Below are positions 46,793-55,616 of a stretch of DNA of 64,000 nt, piece after piece. Both the position numbers and the translations under genes were made by a program. Source of the DNA: Candidatus Thiomargarita nelsonii (GTDB taxonomy: Bacteria > Pseudomonadota > Gammaproteobacteria > Beggiatoales > Beggiatoaceae); the NCBI GenBank assembly GCA_000785145.2, contig JSZA02000011.1, positions 16,680 through 80,679 on the forward strand, given 5' to 3'. Each line of letters starts with the position of its first letter. Positions within the stretch are counted from its first letter, which is position 1. The notes below the pieces were generated by a model. The model saw nothing but the letters and a program-made list of their open reading frames with translations, was not told the DNA's origin and searched no databases.

Positions 46793-46981
46793 ATGTCTGT
46801 CAAGCTGCGTGATCTTGTCAACTATTTGGAAAATAATGAATTTTACTTGCTACGTGAAGGCGGAAATCATTCCATCTATACCAATAACATCAAAACAATT
46901 CCTGTGAAGAGACATAAACAGTTTGACAGGATTACGGCTAACAAATTGTGCAAACAAGCTGGGCTTCAGCCCAAATTTTAA
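46793..46981 (+). CDS. hicA: HicA-type mRNA interferase toxin
   Basis: 62 aa with a double-stranded RNA-binding-like fold: KLRDLVNYLENNEFYLLREG, GGNHSIYTNN with the catalytic His, TIPVKRHKQFDRITANKLCK and QAGL. All parts expected of a functional HicA are present. Its end abuts the metacaspase pseudogene, suggesting that the hicBA cassette landed in degraded sequence. Confidence 0.88.
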   Translation: MSVKLRDLVNYLENNEFYLLREGGNHSIYTNNIKTIPVKRHKQFDRITANKLCKQAGLQPKF

Positions 46982-48447
46982 AATTATACCTTCGAGGTTA
47001 AATGGCGATGAGCGAAGTGGTGAAGATCAAACTTGGGTGTCTTATGGAACTCGTGGCGGTAATATCGGAGAGAAAGACAATTATGATGTCTTAGATGATG
47101 AAATTAATTCCTGGTTGGGGGCTATTTATGCCAAAACACATAATGTGGTTTTTATCTCTGATTCTTGTCATTCTGGTAGCGTCGCTAGGAACAAAGCACC
47201 TATTAGTCGCGGTTTAAGCCGAGATGAACGGACTCATATATTGGGAAAAAAGGTTGATTCTAAAATTGAGAAATATTATGGTATCCATATTGGCTCGGCA
47301 CAAAACGATGAGTTTGCCTCGGAAACAATCGAAAATGATGGTAAATATTATGGTATTTTTACTTGGCATTGGGCGAAAGCTTTGCAACAAGCGCAAGCTG
47401 GGCAAACTTGGAATGATGTTTTTAAACGGACTTATAGTGCAGTTGTCTCTTTGCGAGGTGAAACGCAACATCCACAAATGGAAGGAGAACGCAATCGACA
47501 AGTTTTTGGTGGCGAATTAATTCCATTATCTGCCACTATTTCAGTCGCTAAGGTTAATGGGGAATTAGTATAAATTCAAGCGGGTTCTCTTGCAGGTGTG
47601 ACAGTTGGTTCAATTTACCGCTTGTCTCAGAGTTCCACAGCTTCCCCACACTTTGAAATGACTGAAGTTAATGCCTTTGTAAGTAAAGGTAAAGCCAGCC
47701 ATGCCTATCATTTTGAGCCGATAAAAATTTACCTATCAGCCGATTTTCCCAAGGGGAAAGATAAAAATTTGTTGCAAATCCTAGAAGCTGCCTTTCAAGA
47801 TAAAAAAGACCAAAAAATGAAAAAACTGATGATGCTTTGCCAAAACCGTTTTTGACTCAACCCCCAGAATTATGGGTACTGACACCAGAGCAAGGCTTAT
47901 TTAATAAAAATTTGCAAATTCGATTTTCTAATCCTGACAAAGGTATAAAAGTACTACAGGAGAATTTGAAAAAAATGGCAAGGATTCGTGAAATTAAAGC
48001 CTTGCAAAGCAACAGTAGCCAGACGTGTTCAGTCGGAAAAAATTGAAAAAAGACGAACTAGTCAGTTTCATTTTACACAACCAAAGTGAACAAGACTATT
48101 ATTATTACCTGCTCGATATTACCCCTGATGGTGCTATCTCAGCCCTTTTCCCAGATTCTCAAGAAAGAGAGGAATATGCCCTAATAAAGGCAGGAGAAAA
48201 GCTGGATTTGAGCGAAGAAGCGTTATTACTGATGGAACACAGAGGCGCAGAAACCCTGAAATTGATAGCCAGCACACAACCGTTTGATGTGTTACTATTG
48301 GAACAGGAAAGTTTGCAACGTGAGAGAGATAGAGGTTTAAACCCGATAGAGCAGCTATTGGTGAATGCCGTACATGGAAATAGAGGCTTAGCACGAGTGT
48401 CGAATACTGAATGGGTAACAGAACAAGTGACGCTTGAAGTCAAATAA
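46982..48447 (+). pseudogene. Metacaspase-like (peptidase C14) gene, degraded
   Basis: Pieces in order: WVSYGTRGGNIGEKDNYD, VVFISDSCHSGSVARNKAP with the catalytic Cys, FTWHWAKALQQAQAGQTWND, then TAA at 47571-47573 in the same frame, then IQAGSLAGVTVGSIYRLSQS. A shift near 47830 leads to LTQPPELWVLTPEQGLFN; a second near 48020 leads to KKDELVSFILHNQSEQDYYY, ITPDGAISALFPDSQ and the stop at 48445-48447. The p20 His part at the N-terminus is missing. The same architecture is intact in the gene at 48913-50394. Confidence 0.75.
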
Positions 48448-48912
48448 ACATAAATTAGCTTGGCTTACTTCGTTTGGAGTGCAAGATTACCTTGCACTCC
48501 TAAAGCAAAACCCTTTCAATCCCACCCTTATTAACCTTTTCCAAAAATTCCCTATCCCAATTATCTCCCAACTAATAAAATAATTTTTTTATCTGAATCA
48601 GTTATGTTTTGGTGGATACGCTATCGCTTAATCCACCCTACATAGCTGATACAAAGCCTATTTCAAAAAATAGAGCTAAAAATCTGCGAGTTGAGATTGA
48701 AGTGAAATAAAAGTATCGAAATAACTGGGCAACCATAAAGGATTGCCCCTACCTATTCCCCACCAAAAACCGCATATTGCCCAATTTGGCATTTTTGTCT
48801 CTTCAATATTCGCAAAATTTGTTTTGGTTCAGGTAATTTCGGTTCTACTCTTGCTAGTAATCTATGCAATTGTTTTGTCGGTGATTTGCATACATAATAT
48901 TACCACCAAATT
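48448..48912. other. Intergenic with GTAGGGTGGAT-type palindrome
   Basis: 48609-48647 holds GGTGGATACGCTATCGCTTA ATCCACC, the repeat seen at 255-293. The remainder shows no gene; the plus frame at 48743-48952 is hydrophobic but lacks any support. Confidence 0.5.
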
Positions 48913-50394
48913 TTATCCGCCAGAACTGGCTGTCATTGGCGGTAAATTATAGGGAAATCTATGTACCTTTAAGGGATAACCATATTCTTTGAATGGGTAT
49001 AAAAACTGTAGTTCGCCTTTGGCTCCTAATCCAAATAAGGTTAGTGCTTTTAAATTTTCCTTGGAACTGCCTATACTAAAATGCAAATATTGGCCTTTTT
49101 TATGTAAGCCATTGCCTTCCCTTAATTTTATCTTTATCGGGGCGAGACGCATTGAAAATTGTGTGGCTAAAATTTTCAGTAGTCGCTGTTTATTTATTAA
49201 GCGTTGCCATTCTTGCTTTGAACTAATTGTTGTGAGTTTATCACCGGTGTTATTAAAAACGACAGTTTGTTTGCCTTTGATTACAAAATATAAATCAAAA
49301 GTTTGATGCGATTTCACTAAGCGTATATGTTGTAAGCCTTTAGGAACTCTGCCATTTTGAACTACAATGGCAATACGACTGGTTATTGGTTCGACTACAA
49401 AACCTTTCTTCTGATTTTGTAAATCAAATACCGAAACTTTATCACTATTCGGCAATATTTTCGGGTTTTGATTATGATGCGTCTGAATTTTTAGTTTTTC
49501 GGTTAAAAACCTATCTAGTTCATCACGTTCTAAATGTCCATTTTTATTCCCATCGGCTTTTTTACCACTAATAGCTTGAGCAAAAAACCAACTTAATGCA
49601 CCATGAGCTTTGTCATTTAATGTCGTTTCCATGACTTGTAAACTATCGTGATTAACTGCTGTTATATAGGTAACATGTGGAAGAGCTTTACCTTCGCGGC
49701 TTTTGGGTAAGCTTGGATAAGCTGGTGGTGCAAGTCTTTGAAGTTGCCGATAGCCTCCGCTGCGATATTTGCCAAATGGTTTCTGACTAATAGCACGTAT
49801 CATTCCGCTGGAATGACAAGAATCTGCTATGACTAAAATTTTATAATCACTGGCTTCTTCAAACAGTCCAAATAGTTCATCATCAGTAATCCGCCCTTGT
49901 GGATTACTACGATTTTGTTTATCAATTTTGTAATCATGGAAAATGAAACTTTCATCCTTTTTATCAGGTTCACCGAGAGGAGCTAAATCATCTTCTTGTG
50001 CCCCATGCCCAGCAAAAGTGACGATTAAAGTATCCCCAGGCTTTGCTTGTCGAACCATATTTCGCCAAGCTCGAACAAAAGCGACACGAGTAGCTTGTTC
50101 ATCCAGCAAAATTCGTGCATTTGGTAAATTTACACCAGCATCACGCAAAGCCGAACTTAATAATTTGGCATCATTAACAGCCCCATTTAAATTCATGAAC
50201 TCCGATTTATACTTATCAATACCAACAACTAAGGCGTGTTGAGTTCCTGATATTTTTATTCTTTCTACACCTTGATTAGATTCAGCAAAGGTTATTTTAG
50301 ACAAACTCAATAAAAACAATAATATACTGAGCACCGTCAGAAATTGAGCTTTTATTTTAGAAAAAAACCGGTATATTTTATAAAAATAACTCAT
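48913..50394 (-). CDS. Exported metacaspase-like protease (peptidase C14)
   Basis: 493 aa from ATG 50394; this start gives a signal peptide (AQFLTVLSILLFLLSLSKI, then TFAES). The caspase domain has QHALVVGIDKYKS, LIVTFAGHGAQEDD with the catalytic His and ILVIADSCHSSGM with the catalytic Cys. An EF-hand-like DGNKNGHLERDELDRFL follows, which could bind calcium. The C-terminal ~200 residues (RIAIVVQNGRVPKGLQHIRL, YLHFSIGSSKENLKALTLFG) form a DUF4384-like beta domain. Signal peptide and EF-hand suggest a secreted, calcium-controlled Arg/Lys-specific protease. Confidence 0.82.
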   Translation of the reverse strand: MSYFYKIYRFFSKIKAQFLTVLSILLFLLSLSKITFAESNQGVERIKISGTQHALVVGIDKYKSEFMNLNGAVNDAKLLSSALRDAGVNLPNARILLDEQATRVAFVRAWRNMVRQAKPGDTLIVTFAGHGAQEDDLAPLGEPDKKDESFIFHDYKIDKQNRSNPQGRITDDELFGLFEEASDYKILVIADSCHSSGMIRAISQKPFGKYRSGGYRQLQRLAPPAYPSLPKSREGKALPHVTYITAVNHDSLQVMETTLNDKAHGALSWFFAQAISGKKADGNKNGHLERDELDRFLTEKLKIQTHHNQNPKILPNSDKVSVFDLQNQKKGFVVEPITSRIAIVVQNGRVPKGLQHIRLVKSHQTFDLYFVIKGKQTVVFNNTGDKLTTISSKQEWQRLINKQRLLKILATQFSMRLAPIKIKLREGNGLHKKGQYLHFSIGSSKENLKALTLFGLGAKGELQFLYPFKEYGYPLKVHRFPYNLPPMTASSGG

Positions 50395-50590
50395 ATTAGG
50401 AGTAACAGTGTGATCAAAATCGAATTTAGCCAAGACGAAATTAATCAATTTAATTGAACGCCTTTGGAAATTTGTCAAAAAAAAATGTCTATATTCCAAG
50501 TATTACTCTGATTTTTGCTTATTCAAAGCGCCCATTAGCGATTGTCTTGTCAAAACACATACCACTCACAAAAAAGAACTGGATTCACTA

Positions 50591-50740
50591 TTAAGTACTG
50601 AACCATGAATTATCGGAGATATTGGAGTCCAAAGCTTTAGCTTTGGACATGGGTTTCCAAAGCTAAAGCTTTGGACTCCAAAATACATAAAAATTCTTGT
50701 TTGTTGTTTCGGGAATTCCGCTACGCGGATTTCCCGCAAC
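50591..50740. repeat. TTAAGTACTGAACC element and TTTCGGGAA hairpin
   Basis: 50591-50698 is the full element with two AAGCTAAAGCTTTGG hairpins; 50705-50740 is the TTTCGGGAATTCCGC...TTTCCCG hairpin. No gene is seen in 50500-51035. Confidence 0.75.
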
Positions 50741-51035
50741 GAAGATCGCTACGCTAAACAATTTATCGAAAACGCTAACTCTGAGCCCGCTATTTTTAGG
50801 TTATCCAATCCGATATTGTGCGTAATAAAAACTTAGCAACTCGTTTGTCGATAGTGCCGAGACAATTGGCACCACATTGAGCCACAAACTACCATTAAAA
50901 TTCAAAGCCTGACAATCGTGAACATCTTCATGCAAACCCGCCACCGACACATATTCAGGGCTTATTCTAAATCCACGACTTTTTAAATAGACACTTTTTC
51001 GCCCACAAGATCAGCTTTTCAACTTATCGGTATGC

Positions 51036-51240
51036 TTGAACTCCATTATAAATGAGGGGATTAGTAATTTTTTAGCGGAGTCCCCAGTTTTGATAATTGA
51101 CGAATGCGAGGCCACTTTTGAGGCCATATTTTCAGGCACGATCAAACCCAAACAGCGGCAACAAGTCCTTGATCAACTCCAAATGATCATTAATGACCCG
51201 AGGTGCGACCAGCGGGATGGATTGGCACGGAAATTAACTC
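51036..51240 (+). pseudogene. Fragment resembling a replication protein ATPase (CyRepA1-like)
   Basis: The readable piece is SPVLIIDECEATFEAIFSGT, IKPKQRQQVLDQLQMIIND. A Walker-B-like LIIDE followed by a helix with QRxxVLxxL resembles plasmid replication proteins of the cyanobacterial CyRepA1 type. Nothing before or after continues it. Weak call; it could be any P-loop ATPase remnant. Confidence 0.35.
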
Positions 51241-51242
51241 TG

Positions 51243-52184
51243 TTATTTTCGTTGTTTAAGGTAAGCCTCAATTTCTTCGAGTTGTTCCGACTTAAAGCAA
51301 TTCATCACATCGGAGGGTTTCAAGCCAATGCCATTGGCGTAGGGGCAATCCCTTGTGGTTGCCCGCCCCTACAACAAATCACGGTTCACGTAGGGGCTAC
51401 CCTATCGGGTTTGCCCTTAACTTAATGGCATTGAGGGTTTCAAGCCCCTCAACCGAACTTCGGGTGATACCTTTAAAACCAGTTCCTCAATCTCATCCTG
51501 AGTAAAAAGACTCGGCTCCCACATTTTGCCAATTGCCTTGATTTCGTTAGGACTTAATTCAAGTGTCATATCATCATCTCCTTTTATTGAGATATGTTGC
51601 CATAATTCGACTAAAAAACCTTTAAAAGGTTTTGGTATCTGTTTGAAGCCTTGAGATTTCAAAAGATTAAACGCTTTAAGTCTTTTGAGTTTTTTACTGG
51701 CTAAACAAGTTACCCAAGCATTGTGAAGTTCATCAGGTAATTCGTTTAGGGATATCAATGTGATATGCTCATAAGCAATATTTGTACTTTGAGAAATACC
51801 GGCTTGTACTCGGATCGTATAACCGTATTGCTCTCTATTGGCTTTTTGAGGCTGTTTCGCACACATCACAAAAGTTTGTATTTCGTTATCGGTTATTTTT
51901 TGTGAGCGTATATAAAAGTATTCATACCCTGACGCTTGGGTAAAGGTTCCCTTATTAAGGGATTCAGTCGCCTTAAATTCTATCAAAATGTGATGAGCGG
52001 TGCTATCTCTAATCCCATCGGGTAATCGCTCCAGTTGTTTTTTAGTCCATTTTGGAGATTTTAGTTTTAATAATAAAACATCCGCTTCTGGTGGTTGACT
52101 CATCACTTTAACATCGGTTAAGACGGTTATCCCCACGGGTGCTAATAAAAATTTAAGTAGTCTGCCCAATATTGATCGTCGCAA
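51243..52184 (-). pseudogene. PD-(D/E)XK (Rpn-like) nuclease gene split by a MITE
   Basis: From 52184: VGITVLTDVKVMSQPPEADV, HHILIEFKATESLNKGTFTQ with the ExK core, SGYEYFYIRSQKITDNEIQT, and the C-terminal helix block ELSPNEIKAIGKMWEPSLFT. At 51434 the frame enters the element and stops in MPLS. Removing element and duplication restores GLKPSDVMNCFKSEQLEEIE and the stop at 51243-51245. The residues before VGITVL are short of the usual family start, so the 5' end may also be damaged. Confidence 0.75.
51326..51433. mobile_element. CAATGCC MITE in the nuclease gene
   Basis: 108 bp with a perfect 12-bp target duplication AGGGTTTCAAGC (51314-51325 and 51434-51445). The intact sister sequence at 52300-52516 shows the empty site. 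Confidence 0.95.
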
Positions 52185-52299
52185 GCTCCGTTACTTCGTT
52201 TGATGCCAATAGGTTTTTTCATTGTCTTCATTCATTATGACTACTCTGTTTGGTTATTGCCAGCAGAGGTGTAGGCGATTTATCTACTGGCATTGAAAC

Positions 52300-52516
52300 T
52301 TAACTTTGTTGTTTTCGTTGTTTAAGGTAAGCCTCAATTTCTTCGAGTTGTTCCGACTTAAAGCAATTCATCACGTCGGAAGGTTTCAAGCCCCTCAACC
52401 GAACTTCGGGTGATACCTTTAAAACCAGTTCCTCAATCTCATCCTGAGTAAAAAGACTCGGCTCCCACATTTTTCCTATTGCCTTGATTTCGTTAGGACT
52501 TAATTCAATAGGTTCT
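52300..52516 (-). pseudogene. C-terminal fragment of a second copy of the nuclease gene
   Basis: Encodes ELSPNEIKAIGKMWEPSLFT, QDEIEELVLKVSPEVRLRGL and KPSDVMNCFKSEQLEEIEAY, nearly identical to the end of the gene at 51243-52184. Upstream the match ends. It serves as an uninterrupted reference for the MITE target site. Confidence 0.8.
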
Positions 52517-52570
52517 TTAAAACGCCAAAACCACAAAAGGCGGGTTATATCTAAGGAGATATAAATGCTA

Positions 52571-52735
52571 AGGAACGTGCATAAAATAATTTAGTCAACT
52601 TCAAAACCAGACCTTGCAGGTTGAAACCCAAACCTGCCAGGTCAAAGTCAAAACCAAAGTCAAATACAGACCTGGTTACGCTTTGGCAGGTCTGGTTTTG
52701 ACTTTGACTTGACGAAGTTATTTCATGCACGATCC
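52571..52735. repeat. Palindromic element with AGGAxCGTGCATxAAATAA ends
   Basis: Inverted ends AGGAACGTGCATAAAATAAT and AGGATCGTGCATGAAATAAC (reverse strand) enclose CCAGACCTTGCAGG / CCTGCCAGGTC-type repeats. The right end touches the stop codon of the DUF29 gene. Confidence 0.7.
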
Positions 52736-53169
52736 TAATCTGTCGGATAAAATTGCTCATCCAACACTTGTTCCAACGTATAAGGACAATTTTGAGGAAA
52801 AGTTTTACGTGGCAAATTAGTTTCTTTCTCAGTTTTAAGGATAGCCTTATTATATGCTAGAGGAAACTTTTCACATAATCTAGCTTTTAGACTTGGACTA
52901 TCTTCTAATAATTCATGAATTTCTCGACGCTGTTCCACAATAGTCAGTTTCCAACTACGTGAACGGAGACCAGATTGATATTGCCACTTTAAGAGATGCA
53001 TTATTAGTACTGCCAATCGGTTAATCAATTCACGCCGTTCACTTGCTCCCATAGATTTAATTTCCTCTGCTATCATTTGCATATCAACTTGATGGTAGTT
53101 ACCATCCAATAACAATTGTGAAGTTTTTTGTGTCCAAGCATAAAAATCTGTCGGTAAAATTGTAGACAT
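52735..53169 (-). CDS. DUF29 family protein
   Basis: 144 aa: FYAWTQKTSQLLLDGNYHQV, DMQMIAEEIKSMGASERREL, LAVLIMHLLKWQYQSGLRSR, SWKLTIVEQRREIHELLEDS and the C-terminal PQNCPYTLEQVLDEQFYP. All are hallmarks of DUF29, an all-helical family common in cyanobacteria and sulfur bacteria, function unknown. AGGGAG precedes ATG 53169. Confidence 0.88.
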   Translation of the reverse strand: MSTILPTDFYAWTQKTSQLLLDGNYHQVDMQMIAEEIKSMGASERRELINRLAVLIMHLLKWQYQSGLRSRSWKLTIVEQRREIHELLEDSPSLKARLCEKFPLAYNKAILKTEKETNLPRKTFPQNCPYTLEQVLDEQFYPTD

Positions 53170-53233
53170 TTTTAATTATCTCCCTTTTCCATTGTTGATT
53201 TTCCCAGTTAAATGCTTGGACTCCTAACGGCTC

Positions 53234-53258
53234 CGGAGTCCAAGATAAATCTTGGACG
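53234..53258. repeat. GGAGTCCAAGATAAATCTTGGAC hairpin
   Basis: It begins inside the DUF29-serA gap, just after the serA stop on the minus strand, where it could end the serC-serA transcript. Confidence 0.7.
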
Positions 53259-53260
53259 TG

Positions 53261-54424
53261 TTACAACGTCCGCACCATCAACACCCCATCTTTAGCACTA
53301 ATTTCATCCACAACGCTTTGTGGTATCGGATTATTAACATCAACCAAAGTACAAGCCATATCACCGCGAGATCGATTTAACATATCCATAATATTGAGAT
53401 TGGCATTAGCCAGCGCACTGGAAATGCGCTCAATCACATGAGGAACATTGGAATTGACAACCAGCAAACGAGGTCCGCCGTTACGTGGCATCTCTATCTC
53501 TGGAAAATTCACCGAATTATGCACCGTACCATTTTCCAAATAATCACGCACCTGATCAGCCACCATGATGGCACAATTATCCTCTGCCTCCTTGGTAGAC
53601 GCGCCAAGATGTGGCAACGTAATAACCCGCTCATGGTTTTTCAATAAATTACTTGGAAAATCACACACATAACCATTAACCCGCCCCGCCTTAATCGCCT
53701 CACAAACCGCAACATCATCAACAATCCCGTCACGCGAAAAATTAAAAATCATCAAACCCTGACGCGCCTCTTGTAAACGCTCCGCATTGATAATATGGCG
53801 AGTAGCCTCTTGCAAAGGCACATGCACTGTCACAAAGTCAACTTGTGACAACATATCCTCAACACTCAAAGCCTGTTTCACATGCGACGACAATTGCCAA
53901 GCATTTTTCACCGTGATATGCGGATCATAGCCTATCACTTGCATACCTAACGCCTGGGCACCATTAGCGACTTTTACGCCAATGGCACCTAAACCAATCA
54001 CCCCTAAAGAGTGTTTAGACAACTCAAAACCAACAAATTGCTTTTTGCCGATTTCGACTTGTTTAGAAATTTCAGGATCCGTACCTTGCAAATTGCGGGC
54101 ATATTCCCACGCTGGAAAAAGATTACGGGCGGCTGATAACATACATCCCAATACTAACTCTTTAACCGCATTCGCATTCGCTCCCGGGGCATTAAAGACG
54201 GGAATCCCACGAGCACTCATTTTATCAACCGGGATATTATTCACCCCCGCCCCCGCCCGTCCAACAGCTTTCAACGTATCGGGTATCTCCCAATCGTGCA
54301 TCTTAAATGAACGCAATAACACCGCGTCAGGCTGCTTAAATTCAGAAGCCACCTCATAATCTGAGCGCGGCAAACGCTCCAAACCATTGACAGAAATATT
54401 ATTTAAAGTCAGTACCTTATACAT
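53261..54424 (-). CDS. serA: D-3-phosphoglycerate dehydrogenase
   Basis: 387 aa; oxidises 3-phosphoglycerate in serine synthesis. The NAD-binding fold shows LGVIGLGAIGVKVANGAQAL and GMQVIGYDP, the substrate part VGRAGAGVNNIPVDKMSARG, and the catalytic Arg/Glu/His in FSRDGIVDD, DFPSN and TLPHLGASTKEAEDN. A C-terminal ACT domain (HVIERISSALANANLNIMDM) may bind serine. It lacks the intervening domain of the longest SerA forms. Its ATG overlaps the serC stop by one base (TAATG). Confidence 0.93.
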   Translation of the reverse strand: MYKVLTLNNISVNGLERLPRSDYEVASEFKQPDAVLLRSFKMHDWEIPDTLKAVGRAGAGVNNIPVDKMSARGIPVFNAPGANANAVKELVLGCMLSAARNLFPAWEYARNLQGTDPEISKQVEIGKKQFVGFELSKHSLGVIGLGAIGVKVANGAQALGMQVIGYDPHITVKNAWQLSSHVKQALSVEDMLSQVDFVTVHVPLQEATRHIINAERLQEARQGLMIFNFSRDGIVDDVAVCEAIKAGRVNGYVCDFPSNLLKNHERVITLPHLGASTKEAEDNCAIMVADQVRDYLENGTVHNSVNFPEIEMPRNGGPRLLVVNSNVPHVIERISSALANANLNIMDMLNRSRGDMACTLVDVNNPIPQSVVDEISAKDGVLMVRTL

Positions 54425-55500
54425 TATCCCTTCCGTTTTTCAAAATCACTCATAAAATCAACTAATGCCTGTACGCCCTCTTCTGGCATAGCATTATAAA
54501 TACTCGCCCGCATACCGCCCACAGTGCGATGCCCTGCCAAAGTGACTAAACCCGCCTCCTTAGCATCCGCCAAAAAGCTTTGGTTTAAATCGGCATTTAT
54601 CAGCGTAAACGGCACATTCATCCAAGAGCGATACGCAAGAGCGACAGGATTATTATAAAAATCAGAATTATCAATCGCCGCGTACAACATTTCAGCTTTG
54701 CGCTGATTGCGTTTACCCATTTCTACCAAACCGCCCAATTCTTTGAGCCATTTAAACACCAAGCCGGCAATATACCAGCCATAAGTCGGTGGCGTATTAT
54801 ACATAGAGCCACTATCAATGTGGGTTTTATAACTCAACATTGACGGCGTATGAGGCAAAGGCATGTTTGCCAAATCTTCACGTATAATGACAATAGTTAA
54901 GCCGGCGGGACCGATATTTTTTTGTGCGCCCGCATAAATCAACCCATATTTGGAAACATCCAAAGGACGCGATAAAATAGTTGACGACATATCTGCCACT
55001 AAAGGCTTATCGCCCACATCAGGAATGCTATGAAATTCCACACCATTAATAGTTTCATTGGGCGTATAGTGGACATAAGCGGCATTGGGATTCAATGTCC
55101 AAGTGTCAGAGACAGTGGTAAAATTATTGGGGGCAGAATCGACGGGCAAATTGACTTGGCAATATTTTTTGGCCTCGGCAATGGCTTTTTTTGACCATAT
55201 ACCAGTGTTAAAGTAATCTGCCTCATTGCCACCGCGCAATAAATTCATGGGCACCATAGCAAATTGACTAGATGCGCCGCCTTGCAAAAAGAGTATTTTG
55301 TAACTATTTGGAATATTTAATAATTCCCTAAAATCGGCCTCAGCTTGTTCGGCAATCGACTTAAATTCTTTACTGCGATGGCTCATTTCCATCACTGACA
55401 TACCGCAGCCGTGCCAATCAGGCAACTCTGCTTGGGCTTGTTCTAATACGGATTGAGGTAATGTTGCAGGACCAGCACTGAAATTAAATGCTCGTGACAT
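54424..55500 (-). CDS. serC: Phosphoserine aminotransferase
   Basis: 358 aa; class V PLP enzyme making phosphoserine. [54 protein letters not shown] and [10 protein letters not shown] precede the PLP lysine in [13 protein letters not shown]; the C-terminus has [20 protein letters not shown]. It is the first gene of the serC-serA operon, translationally coupled to serA. The promoter should lie in 55501-55616, shared with the divergent kinase gene. Confidence 0.95.
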   Translation of the reverse strand: MSRAFNFSAGPATLPQSVLEQAQAELPDWHGCGMSVMEMSHRSKEFKSIAEQAEADFRELLNIPNSYKILFLQGGASSQFAMVPMNLLRGGNEADYFNTGIWSKKAIAEAKKYCQVNLPVDSAPNNFTTVSDTWTLNPNAAYVHYTPNETINGVEFHSIPDVGDKPLVADMSSTILSRPLDVSKYGLIYAGAQKNIGPAGLTIVIIREDLANMPLPHTPSMLSYKTHIDSGSMYNTPPTYGWYIAGLVFKWLKELGGLVEMGKRNQRKAEMLYAAIDNSDFYNNPVALAYRSWMNVPFTLINADLNQSFLADAKEAGLVTLAGHRTVGGMRASIYNAMPEEGVQALVDFMSDFEKRKG

Positions 55501-55561
55501 CGTTTATCCTTAATGTGGGAGGGTGAAGTGTGTTAATTATAACACATTCACAAAATTTACT

Positions 55562-55583
55562 AGGAGTCCAAGATTTATCTTGG
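55562..55583. repeat. GGAGTCCAAGATTTATCTTGG hairpin
   Basis: In the divergent spacer between serC and the kinase gene, in the kinase leader. Confidence 0.65.
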
Positions 55584-55616
55584 AAATTTTAGGATCACTA
55601 CAACTACTGAAAACTA

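Noticed and set aside
48743..48952. 69-aa hydrophobic plus-strand frame
   Set aside because: Antisense overlap with the end of the metacaspase gene and no ribosome binding site.
52551..52760. 69-aa minus frame between the nuclease fragment and DUF29
   Set aside because: It is a translation of the palindromic element at 52571-52735.
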